Positions 24,359 through 31,317 of a DNA stretch of 34,407 bases are shown one piece after another (the first letter of the stretch is position 1; each line of letters opens with the position of its first letter). A program made the translations under genes and the position numbers. Source of the DNA: Oscillospiraceae bacterium (GTDB lineage Bacteria; Bacillota; Clostridia; Oscillospirales; CAG-272). The stretch covers positions 1 to 34,407 of the forward strand of contig SVSN01000026.1 of the NCBI GenBank assembly GCA_015064285.1. Reading direction: 5' to 3'. Under the pieces are notes generated by a model that had not been told where the DNA came from, did no database searches, and saw nothing but the letters and a program-made list of their open reading frames with translations.

Positions 24359-24796
24359 ATGATGATCTCGACCAAAGGCCGGTACGCCCTGCGGATCCTG
24401 CTGGACATTGCGGCATCGGCTGCGGAAACGGAATATATTTCCCTGGGAGACGTAGCGCTCCGGCAGGAAATCTCCATGAAATATCTGGAAGCCATTGTAG
24501 CCAGTCTGGCCCGTGCGGAACTGGTGGAAAGCAAACGGGGCAAGGCGGGCGGTTATCGCCTGGCAAGACCGGCGGATGCCATTTCGGTGGCGGATGTGGT
24601 AAAGGCGGCAGAAGGGGGGATTTCCCCGGTGGCCTGTCCCGAATGCGACGGTGTCTCCTGCAGCCGGGCGGGAAACTGCCTGACAGTAGATCTCTGGAAG
24701 CATCTTGACAACATGATCGAACACTGTCTGTCGGCGGTATCTCTGGCGGATCTGCTCTCCGGCCGGAATCTGTCGGAAATTTTCCGGGAAATCTGA
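24359..24796 (+). CDS. Rrf2/IscR-like Fe-S regulator
   Basis: This 145-residue transcription factor has the Rrf2 winged helix at its N-terminus (MISTKGRYALRILLDIA, then EISMKYLEAIVASLARAELV and the wing KAGGYRLARP). It also has an IscR-like cysteine set, Cys93-x7-Cys101-x5-Cys107, followed by LWKHL. An additional Cys96 lies inside the set. This is the expected site for a [2Fe-2S] cluster. The ATG at 24359 lies nine bases after GGAGG; a second ATG at 24362 is less well spaced. It diverges from nifS and shares the TAGGAATT operator region with it, so it most likely controls Fe-S assembly and itself. Confidence 0.9.
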   Translation: MMISTKGRYALRILLDIAASAAETEYISLGDVALRQEISMKYLEAIVASLARAELVESKRGKAGGYRLARPADAISVADVVKAAEGGISPVACPECDGVSCSRAGNCLTVDLWKHLDNMIEHCLSAVSLADLLSGRNLSEIFREI

Positions 24797-24831
24797 CAAA
24801 TCCCATCTGTGTTTTTCAGGTATTTTCAGCC

Positions 24832-24860
24832 TTGACACATTTTTCCGGAAGTGGTATAAT
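24832..24860 (+). promoter_or_regulatory. Consensus promoter of the solute-binding lipoprotein gene
   Basis: TTGACA at 24832-24837 and TATAAT at 24855-24860 match the sigma-A consensus at every position, with a 17-base spacer. The gene should be strongly expressed unless repressed; no palindrome overlaps it. Confidence 0.88.
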
Positions 24861-24907
24861 TTTTATCAGTTTAGTAATTATTTTACCACTACACAGGAGA
24901 GACACAC

Positions 24908-26398
24908 ATGAAACGTATGAGGAATCTGTCGGCGCTGTTTCTGGCTGTTCTGACAGCTCTGCTGCCCATGGCCGGATGCGGAAATCAGGTACAGGAATCC
25001 CAGACGGATACCACCCCTGCTGATACTGCCGCCATTGAAACCGAACCGGCGGAAACCAAGCTCACCCCCGACCTGCCGGAAAAGGATTTTGAAGGCTATT
25101 CCTTCCGGATGATGACCAAGGGTCTGTACAACGTACACTGGCGTTCCATTGACGCCGTGGCGGAAGAGCTGACCGGCGAACCCATCAACGACGCCGTATT
25201 CAACCGGAACACCTATGTTTCCGAAACCTATAATGTGAAGTTTGAAGAAATCATCCATACGGACATGAACCCCACTCCCATGGCCCAGAAGTTCATCCAG
25301 GCCGGGGAAGACGGTTTCGACGTGCTGCTGCACGGGAACGAAATGCGTACTCTGATCACCGGCGGGATGATGCTGGATCTGAACACCATTCCCTACATGG
25401 ATCTGGAGAAGCCTTGGTATGACCAGAACGCCAACGCTTCCCTGTCCATTGCCAACCAACTGTACCTGACCGCAGGCGACATGACCATCATGGACAACAA
25501 CGCCACCTGGTGTCTCCAATTCAACAAGGCACTGGCAGAAGATCTGAATCTGGGCAACCTGTACGACATGGTAAAGGAAGGCAAGTGGACCATGGATGTG
25601 CTGCTGTCTGCTGTGGAACTGGCTTCCCAGGACCTGAACGGAGACGGCGTGCACGATGAATTTGACCAGTGGGGCATCGAAGGAGAAAGCTTCAATACCA
25701 CAGCCCTGATGATGGGTGCCGGCGTCCAGATTTTTGAAAAAGACGAAAATGATATGCCCGTCCTTGCCATCGGCACAGAACATTTTTATAACACATTTGA
25801 AAAAGCTGTGGCCATCAACGGCAACATGGACTTCTGTCTCCATGTAGACAACTACACAAGCAAGTACCCCGGCGAATCCGTATGGAGCGACTGCATGGAC
25901 AAATGTTTCTCGGAAGGCCGTGCACTGTTCAACTTTGCCGGTATGAACCGTGTAACCCTGTTCCGTGAAATGGAAACCGACTTCGGGATCCTGCCCATTC
26001 CCAAGTGGGATGAAGAACAGGAAAGCTACCACAATGTTGTGAGCCTGTGGTGTGCCGCACTGATTGCCGTACCGAAAACAGCCGGCGATACGGAACGTAC
26101 AGGTGTGATTCTGGAAGCGCTGAACGCGGAATCCATGTACACCCTGACCCCTGCGTACTATGACATTACCCTGCAGGGGAAATCCGTCCGTGATGAAGAA
26201 TCCGCCGATATGCTGGACATCATCTTTGAGTCCCGCGTGTATGATCTGGGCAACATGTTTGCCTGGGGCGGTGTTTTCGACCTGCCCGGTTCTCTGACCC
26301 GCAGCGGTGCGGACAAGATTGCTTCTCAGGTAGAAACCAAGAAGAAGGCTACGGAAACCGATATGCAGAAGACGCTGGACGCCATTCTGGCAAACTGA
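24908..26398 (+). CDS. Extracellular solute-binding lipoprotein (ABC sugar-uptake type)
   Basis: This 496-residue protein starts with a basic signal peptide and a lipobox, PMAGC, so the mature protein would begin at Cys24 and be lipid-anchored outside the membrane. A Thr/Glu/Ala-rich linker (about 27-55) leads into a family-1-like solute-binding fold. LLHGNEMRTLI, WCLQFNKALAEDLNL and DFGILPIPKWDEEQ are typical of sugar-binding proteins of gut Clostridia. AGGAG precedes the ATG. The gene is alone between its own promoter and terminator, with no permease or ATPase nearby, so the transporter it serves must be encoded elsewhere. Its N-terminal region resembles that of the partial lipoprotein at 34134. 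Confidence 0.88.
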   Translation: MKRMRNLSALFLAVLTALLPMAGCGNQVQESQTDTTPADTAAIETEPAETKLTPDLPEKDFEGYSFRMMTKGLYNVHWRSIDAVAEELTGEPINDAVFNRNTYVSETYNVKFEEIIHTDMNPTPMAQKFIQAGEDGFDVLLHGNEMRTLITGGMMLDLNTIPYMDLEKPWYDQNANASLSIANQLYLTAGDMTIMDNNATWCLQFNKALAEDLNLGNLYDMVKEGKWTMDVLLSAVELASQDLNGDGVHDEFDQWGIEGESFNTTALMMGAGVQIFEKDENDMPVLAIGTEHFYNTFEKAVAINGNMDFCLHVDNYTSKYPGESVWSDCMDKCFSEGRALFNFAGMNRVTLFREMETDFGILPIPKWDEEQESYHNVVSLWCAALIAVPKTAGDTERTGVILEALNAESMYTLTPAYYDITLQGKSVRDEESADMLDIIFESRVYDLGNMFAWGGVFDLPGSLTRSGADKIASQVETKKKATETDMQKTLDAILAN

Positions 26399-26418
26399 GT
26401 CCGCTGCAGTTACATATT

Positions 26419-26450
26419 CCCCCGAAGACATCGTTCTCCGGGGGATTTTT
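26419..26450 (+). terminator. Terminator of the solute-binding protein gene
   Basis: CCCCCG pairs with CGGGGG and the stem continues with AGA/TCT after one mismatch; a run of five T residues follows. It begins 20 bases after the stop codon. Confidence 0.88.
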
Positions 26451-26456
26451 CTATAG

Positions 26457-26492
26457 AAAAAACTGACACCGGTTTCAGCCGATGCCAGTTTT
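26457..26492 (-). terminator. Terminator of ddh
   Basis: On the minus strand AAAACTG and CATCGG pair with CCGGTG and CAGTTTT, giving a stem of about 14 pairs with wobbles and a CTGAAA loop, followed by T residues. It lies 17 bases after the ddh stop codon, back to back with the terminator of the plus-strand gene. Confidence 0.85.
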
Positions 26493-26508
26493 GTAATTTG
26501 GGGAAGTA

Positions 26509-27489
26509 TTACAGCAGATGCGCCCGCATATCCTCTCCGGACATGGCAGACAGATCCGCAGGGGCGATATCGAAAACGGTCTTGCAGCCGATTTCTCCGC
26601 GCCGGTTCAGACGGTATACCGCTCTGGCGTAGGCTACCAGCACGCTGGAGGTAAATTCCGGGTTGGAGTCCAGCTGGAGAGAGTATTCGATCCGGTGCTT
26701 GTGTTCACCGTTTCTGCCGGTGCTGCCGGTACGGATCACAAAGCCGCCGTGGGGGATACCCTTGTGGTCTCTGTCCAGTTCTTCCTGGGAGATAAAGTGA
26801 ACCGTGGTATCATAGTCTGCAAAATACTTGGGCATGGTCACGATTTCCCGCTCGATTCTCGCCAGATCCGCCCCTTCCTTTGCCACAACATAGCAGAGAC
26901 GGGTGTGCTTTTCACGGGTGGTCAGTTCCGGATTCGTACCGGTCCGTACAGCCTCCAGTGCGGCTTCTACCGGACAGGTATACTGTCTGGCATCGGCAAC
27001 CCCTTCGATCCGGCGGATGGCATCGGAATGGCCCTGGCTTACTCCCTTGCCCCAGAAGGTATAGTCCTTTCCGTCAGGAAGAATACAGTTTGCGTACAGC
27101 CGGTTCAGGGAGAACATCCCGGGGTCCCATCCCACGGAAATGGCAGCAGTCTTCCCGCCCTCTCTGGCAGCGGCGTCCACATTGGCAAAGTGCTTCGGAA
27201 TGTCTGCATGGGTATCAAAGCTGTCGATGACATTGAAATGCTTTGCCAGTGCCGGGGTCATGGCGGGCAGATCGGTTGCGCTACCGCCGCAGATGATCAG
27301 CACATCGATCGCATCTTTGTACTGTTCGATATCCTGCGCCGCATAGGCCTTTGCGCCGTCCGTAGCCAGCTTCAGGGTGGCGGGATCCCGTCTGGTGAAC
27401 ACACCGAACAGCTCCATATCGGGATTCTGCCGGATGGCCAGTTCCACACCCTTACCCAGATTGCCGTAGCCGTAAATACCAATTCTCAT
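26509..27489 (-). CDS. ddh: meso-Diaminopimelate dehydrogenase
   Basis: This 326-residue NADPH-dependent enzyme makes meso-diaminopimelate in one step from tetrahydrodipicolinate, feeding lysine and peptidoglycan synthesis. The Rossmann motif is GIYGYGNLGKG at the N-terminus. ICGGSATDLP, DSFDTHADIP, SVGWDPGMFS and WGKGVSQGHSDAIRRI are the characteristic substrate-domain blocks, and the length matches the family. The ATG at 27489 is preceded by GAGGA. It is a single-gene unit with its own promoter and terminator. Presence of this route fits a Gram-positive with meso-DAP in its wall. Confidence 0.95.
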   Translation of the reverse strand: MRIGIYGYGNLGKGVELAIRQNPDMELFGVFTRRDPATLKLATDGAKAYAAQDIEQYKDAIDVLIICGGSATDLPAMTPALAKHFNVIDSFDTHADIPKHFANVDAAAREGGKTAAISVGWDPGMFSLNRLYANCILPDGKDYTFWGKGVSQGHSDAIRRIEGVADARQYTCPVEAALEAVRTGTNPELTTREKHTRLCYVVAKEGADLARIEREIVTMPKYFADYDTTVHFISQEELDRDHKGIPHGGFVIRTGSTGRNGEHKHRIEYSLQLDSNPEFTSSVLVAYARAVYRLNRRGEIGCKTVFDIAPADLSAMSGEDMRAHLL

Positions 27490-27531
27490 ATCTGTATCCT
27501 CACTGTGATTTGTTTGCGTTTTATATGTATT

Positions 27532-27560
27532 ATTATACTCTGCCGGTGGGAATTTGTAAA
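27532..27560 (-). promoter_or_regulatory. Sigma-A promoter of ddh
   Basis: On the minus strand TTTACA (27555-27560) and TATAAT (27532-27537) are 17 bases apart. It is framed by the inverted repeat described at 27543-27577. Confidence 0.8.
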
Positions 27561-27577
27561 TGCCTTTTTGCCACCGG
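27543..27577. promoter_or_regulatory. Inverted repeat over the ddh promoter
   Basis: CCGGTGG at 27543-27549 and CCACCGG at 27571-27577 are exact inverted copies 21 bases apart. One arm lies in the spacer between the -10 and -35 and the other just upstream of the -35. An operator is possible, but no regulator is known. Confidence 0.4.
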
Positions 27578-27583
27578 AAACAG

Positions 27584-27614
27584 AAAAAAGTACAGCCCTG
27601 AAGACTGTACTTTT
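27584..27614 (-). terminator. Terminator of the GH32-SGNH unit
   Basis: On the minus strand AAAAGTACAG pairs with CTGTACTTTT around a nine-base loop, and further T residues follow. It lies 20 bases after the SGNH-hydrolase stop codon and upstream of the ddh promoter. Confidence 0.85.
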
Positions 27615-27633
27615 CGTATGTTTTTCCGGAATC

Positions 27634-28749
27634 TCACTGTCCCAGAACCGCAAGCAGGGTCATGCCGTAGATCCGGGCCAGAAAATCGTTGGGATGGTTC
27701 ACATTGTTCCCGGTCATGTGGTAGTATTCCTTCCGGGCCAGAATGTGTTTGTGTACCGAGGTCATGGGAGCTGCGGCAATATGCTCTCTGGCAGCGGCAT
27801 AGGCGGTCAGTGCCGGTTCGTACTCGATCTGGTGAGCAAAGAACCCGGCAGCTCTCCAGTGGGGCAGCATGGTGGCCAGCAGAATAATATCCGCCTGAGG
27901 CACATTCGCTTCCATGGAGGTCACGATTTTGTCCGTCAGTTCCATGTAACAGTCCCGGGTCTTGTGGCCGTCGTTCATACCGAAAGCCAGAATGATCAGA
28001 TCGGGCTGATAGTCATTTACGTGGGAGTCCACATTGTTCACGCCCCAGACGGAATCCATGCCGCCTACGGCTGTATTCACATAATGGAGCACCTTTCCGC
28101 CGGTTTTGGAAATGGTCTTCATCTCCTCATAGGGATGTACATCCCAGGAAACAGTGTAACCGTATCTGGCGGCCAGCATGGCGGTGACCATTTCCGGGAA
28201 GGACTGGGCATGGGGGGGAACACCCACTCTGCCGGAGGAATTGGCACCGGTGGTAATGCTGTCACCATAGAACAGAATAGTGGCTTCTTCCCCCTTTTCC
28301 AGCTTGGCAAGGAACCGGGCGCATTTGTCCGTCTGGGCAGGCACAACAGGGCCGTTCCAGGCAGCCTCATGCCGGTAGGTGACAACAACCTGATTGCGGA
28401 TCATGGTGTCCCCTTCGCCGAAACCGAGGAATGGTCTGCCGGCTTCCGTACAGCCGAAGTCCTTACCGTTTTCGTGTTCGGCAGGATAGAACCGTTCCAG
28501 TGGCATAAAGGGCATCCGGGAACCGGGGGTACGCACAAAACAGCCGTACTCCACCGTCCAGTCAATATCCTTTTCGTATTCCACCGTCATATCTGCGGAA
28601 TACACAGCATACACCTCTGTAATGGGGAATGTAAGCCGCGCCGCGTGTTCATCTTCCCGGAACATCACGGATTCATGGGCAACGGTGTCTCCTTCCCAGA
28701 GGGGCTTCATATATTCTTCCAGTATATATTTCCGATTGATCCGTGCCAT
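27634..28749 (-). CDS. SGNH/GDSL-family hydrolase, probable carbohydrate esterase
   Basis: This 371-residue protein has a beta-rich N-terminal domain (about 1-150) and a C-terminal SGNH domain. Block I is LFYGDSITTG with nucleophile Ser164. Block II is NTAVGGMDS, block III is AFGMNDGH with Asn259, and block V is NNVNHPND with His352. The usual Asp three residues before the histidine is replaced by Asn349, so the enzyme may work with a Ser-His dyad. No signal peptide is present. It follows the GH32 gene after 56 bases with no terminator between, and GGAGG precedes its ATG. The pairing suggests removal of acyl groups from the sugars the hydrolase acts on; substrate is unknown. Confidence 0.85.
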   Translation of the reverse strand: MARINRKYILEEYMKPLWEGDTVAHESVMFREDEHAARLTFPITEVYAVYSADMTVEYEKDIDWTVEYGCFVRTPGSRMPFMPLERFYPAEHENGKDFGCTEAGRPFLGFGEGDTMIRNQVVVTYRHEAAWNGPVVPAQTDKCARFLAKLEKGEEATILFYGDSITTGANSSGRVGVPPHAQSFPEMVTAMLAARYGYTVSWDVHPYEEMKTISKTGGKVLHYVNTAVGGMDSVWGVNNVDSHVNDYQPDLIILAFGMNDGHKTRDCYMELTDKIVTSMEANVPQADIILLATMLPHWRAAGFFAHQIEYEPALTAYAAAREHIAAAPMTSVHKHILARKEYYHMTGNNVNHPNDFLARIYGMTLLAVLGQ

Positions 28750-28805
28750 AGTACCTCCGAAATGATACTTCTGATTTCTGTTTTTTTACTTTTTCTATAT
28801 CCGGG

Positions 28806-30419
28806 TTACTGCCAGATCCGGTGCAGGGGCGCCAGATCCACAGAAATGTCTTCTCTCACATCCTCAGCAGCCGGGTAGAGCAGCAGCTGATCTCTTGCGA
28901 AATCCGGTTCTGCCCGCAGTGCCGTATAAATCTGTCCGCCGTTTGCAAAGACTTCCAGACTGATGGTATCCACAATCAGGCGGATATCGTGTTCCCGGCA
29001 GGGGTTGTCCCAGGTCTGTGCCAGCGGAATCTCTCTGTCCGGCAGCAGAATCCGGTTGGCAGACGGATCAATGGTGATCTGAATCCCGTAGATTTCACAC
29101 TGTATGGGAGAAGCGTCATAGCCGACCCGGATGGTCAGATCGTAGGCACAGCCCTTGAGCTGATACCGGAGAGGACATTTCCGGGCAGCGGATTTTTCCA
29201 CCCGCACGTCCATAATATGCAGATCCTGCATCCGCTCTATCGGATTGGTGGCCAGACGGTATCTGCCGTCGGCATTCCGGTGCAGTGTTACTTCCACCGG
29301 GAAGAGCATCTGGCTGCAGAACTGGGCGCCGGGTGCATCCATCTGTCCCCAGGCAATCTTGATAACCCTGTCTCCTGTGCCGGAGAAGGTCTGTGCTGCA
29401 TAGCTTCCGCCGCCGCCCAGCCGGTAAGCCGCCGGTTCCTGAATGGGGTGGAACCCACTTTCCGAGAGAAGTCCCACCAGATAGGTATCCGACGCACCGG
29501 AGAAAACCCACATCCGTTCGCCGGTTTCCACGCATACCAGCGGGTAAAAGTCCGGACATTCCGCGTCTTCCGGCAGGGTAATGGTCTGGAACTCGTCCCA
29601 GTGGAGCAGATCATGGGAGATAAAGAGCCGGTAATCCCGTCCGTCCAGATACAGCGCCAGCAGCCAGGCGTTCAGTTCCCTGGCAAAGATGACCTTGGGG
29701 TCCCGGTTGCCGCCGATGATATGGGGCAGAATGGGCGTATCGGAATACTTCCGGAAGGTCAGGCCGCCATCGGTGGAGTATGCCATAAACTGTGCAAAGG
29801 GCTGTCCTGCGGAAAGCTGAGAAGTACCGCCTGCCGCCGTATAATACAGCAGAATGGGAGCAAAATCCCCTTCCCTCAGTCCGGTCACATTGTCATAGTC
29901 GGCAATGGCACTGCCGGAGAACATGGTACCGTGGATATCCGGGTACAGAGCCTCTTCCTTTTCCACCCAGTGAACCAGATCGCCGGAAGTGGCGTGACCC
30001 CAGTGCATATTCCCCCAGCGGGTACCGGCGGGATTATGCTGATAAAACATATGATAAACATTGTCTGCAAAAATCAGACCGTTCGGGTCGTTGTTCCATC
30101 CAAAGCGGGATGTGAAATGTACCATGGGACGCAGATGGTTCAGGTAGTCGGCTTCCCCCGCCCGCTCCGCTGCCAGCTCTGCCGGAAAAGGAATTTCCGA
30201 TTCTCCTTCCACCAGCCAGAAGGTCAGTTCTCTGCCGCAGAAAGGGTGCAGATCCGCGTACATCCGAACACTTTCCATGCCGGGCAGTGCCAGATACACA
30301 TCCAGATCATATACAAGAATGCCGTTTTCCCGCACCAGAATTTTCCGGCAGGGGGCGGCATTGTTTATATCCAGACACAGGTATCTGTTGTCACGTCCGA
30401 TGGTATATGCAGTTGTCAT
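28806..30419 (-). CDS. GH32 family beta-fructosidase (levanase/inulinase/sucrase type)
   Basis: This 537-residue enzyme hydrolyses terminal beta-fructosyl residues of fructans or sucrose-like sugars. The family triad is clear: nucleophile Asp111 in GWNNDPNG, the transition-state Asp240 in NRDPK, and the acid/base Glu287 in AECPD. A five-bladed propeller covers about residues 95-400, with a beta-sandwich after it. An N-terminal extension of about 90 residues resembles the extra domain found on GH32 enzymes of gut anaerobes. No signal peptide is seen, so it is probably intracellular. AGGAGG precedes the ATG at 30419. It heads a two-gene unit with the SGNH hydrolase and has a good promoter containing a palindrome. 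Confidence 0.93.
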   Translation of the reverse strand: MTTAYTIGRDNRYLCLDINNAAPCRKILVRENGILVYDLDVYLALPGMESVRMYADLHPFCGRELTFWLVEGESEIPFPAELAAERAGEADYLNHLRPMVHFTSRFGWNNDPNGLIFADNVYHMFYQHNPAGTRWGNMHWGHATSGDLVHWVEKEEALYPDIHGTMFSGSAIADYDNVTGLREGDFAPILLYYTAAGGTSQLSAGQPFAQFMAYSTDGGLTFRKYSDTPILPHIIGGNRDPKVIFARELNAWLLALYLDGRDYRLFISHDLLHWDEFQTITLPEDAECPDFYPLVCVETGERMWVFSGASDTYLVGLLSESGFHPIQEPAAYRLGGGGSYAAQTFSGTGDRVIKIAWGQMDAPGAQFCSQMLFPVEVTLHRNADGRYRLATNPIERMQDLHIMDVRVEKSAARKCPLRYQLKGCAYDLTIRVGYDASPIQCEIYGIQITIDPSANRILLPDREIPLAQTWDNPCREHDIRLIVDTISLEVFANGGQIYTALRAEPDFARDQLLLYPAAEDVREDISVDLAPLHRIWQ

Positions 30420-30507
30420 TTTTTCCTCCTGTATTCAAAATATCAGGCAGATGGACTCTGCCCGACGGGATGGGATTCTTTCTGAATTAAATCCTGTTAT
30501 TGGATAT

Positions 30508-30536
30508 AGTATAACACGATTTATGCGCATATGCAA
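30508..30536 (-). promoter_or_regulatory. Sigma-A promoter of the GH32 unit with embedded palindrome
   Basis: On the minus strand TTGCAT (30531-30536) and TATACT (30508-30513) are 17 bases apart, with TGT before the -10. The perfect palindrome TATGCGCATA at 30522-30531 lies in the spacer next to the -35, a usual place for a repressor such as a LacI-family protein. No such regulator is in the window. Confidence 0.75.
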
Positions 30537-30600
30537 GGGGGAAACGCATATTTTTAAGTTTATTAAATTATTATTCTCCATGTATTTCACCCAAACCCCA

Positions 30601-30629
30601 TTGACCTTTGCTGAAAAATATGGTAGGAT
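30601..30629 (+). promoter_or_regulatory. Promoter of the RpiB-like gene
   Basis: TTGACC at 30601-30606 and TAGGAT at 30624-30629 have a 17-base spacer. The leader then carries AAAGGAG shortly before the ATG at 30667. The unit diverges from the GH32 operon. Confidence 0.68.
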
Positions 30630-30666
30630 ATAGCCAAACCAATCTCACTTAAAGGAGAATGACCGT

Positions 30667-31245
30667 ATGAAAACCGTAAAGGACAAATACCTCGTAGTCG
30701 GCGCCGATTTCGCCGGATATCCTCTTAAGGAAGCCGTTTGTGCACACCTGAGAGCCAAGGGCTGGAAGATCACTGACCTGGGCGTAACCGACCCGAGTGT
30801 TGAAGACACCGAGAATATGTTCCACCGTGTCGGTCTTCGTGTGGGCGCACAGATTTCCGAAGGCAACTTTGAGAGAGCCCTTCTTTTCTGCGGCACTGGT
30901 ATGGGGATTCATATCGCCGCCAGCAAGTGCCCCAGAGTACACGCAGGGGTTGTGGAATCCGTTCCCGCCGCACTCCGTGCCATCACCGGCAACGGCGTCA
31001 ACGTACTGGCTATGGGTGCGTTCTACGTAGCGCCTCAGATGGGCTGTGACATTGCGGACGCCTACCTGAATGCTGAACTGGGCTCCGGGTACGAATGGTG
31101 GTACAACTTCTACGAATTCCACAAGCTGGCCATGGACGAGCTGGACGCCTTCGACTACGAAGCCTACAAGGCAAACGGCTTCAGGATGGAACACCTGGGC
31201 GACTATCCCCTGAAGCTGGAAACCAAGCCGGAAGAAATCAAGTAA
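30667..31245 (+). CDS. RpiB/LacAB-like sugar-phosphate isomerase, divergent
   Basis: This 192-residue protein has the RpiB/LacA/LacB fold. The N-terminal strand is VVGADFAGYPLKE, the phosphate/anion-hole loop is LLFCGTGMGIHIAASK with Cys75, and NVLAMGAF is the conserved third block. Two positions depart from typical ribose-5-phosphate isomerase B. The His of D-H-A-G is Phe15, and the ring-opening His before the conserved Asn appears to be Gly108 (TGNGVN). It also has a 40-residue C-terminal extension. It is therefore probably not a housekeeping ribose-5-phosphate isomerase but an enzyme for another, perhaps open-chain, sugar phosphate. The alpha-L-rhamnosidase gene follows after 72 bases and a hairpin. 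Confidence 0.85.
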   Translation: MKTVKDKYLVVGADFAGYPLKEAVCAHLRAKGWKITDLGVTDPSVEDTENMFHRVGLRVGAQISEGNFERALLFCGTGMGIHIAASKCPRVHAGVVESVPAALRAITGNGVNVLAMGAFYVAPQMGCDIADAYLNAELGSGYEWWYNFYEFHKLAMDELDAFDYEAYKANGFRMEHLGDYPLKLETKPEEIK

Positions 31246-31257
31246 GAAATATGAGGT

Positions 31258-31302
31258 AAGAAGTAAGAAGTAGGTTTGCGCGTATTTCTTACTTCTTCTT
31301 TT
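31258..31302 (+). terminator. Long AT-rich hairpin between the RpiB-like and GH78 genes
   Basis: AAGAAGTAAGAAGTA pairs with TATTTCTTACTTCTT over 15 positions with one wobble, enclosing GGTTTGCGCG and followed by CTTTT. It lies 12 bases after the stop codon and 15 bases before the GH78 start. It can act as a terminator or attenuator; the left arm consists of tandem GTAAGAA units. Confidence 0.6.
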
Positions 31303-31317
31303 CAGAGGGAGATTTAT

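Noticed and set aside
24878-26431. Antisense frame of 517 codons opposite the solute-binding protein gene
   Set aside because: It is a shadow frame with His/Val/Gly-rich composition and no family resemblance; the sense gene has promoter, ribosome-binding site, lipobox and terminator.
26518-28878. Stop-free plus-strand frame of 786 codons opposite ddh and the SGNH gene
   Set aside because: It crosses two terminators and a promoter, has no ribosome-binding site and no protein-like motifs; the minus-strand genes are certain.
28821-30485. Plus-strand frame of 554 codons opposite the GH32 gene
   Set aside because: It has shadow composition and runs through the GH32 start and leader region; no start signal.
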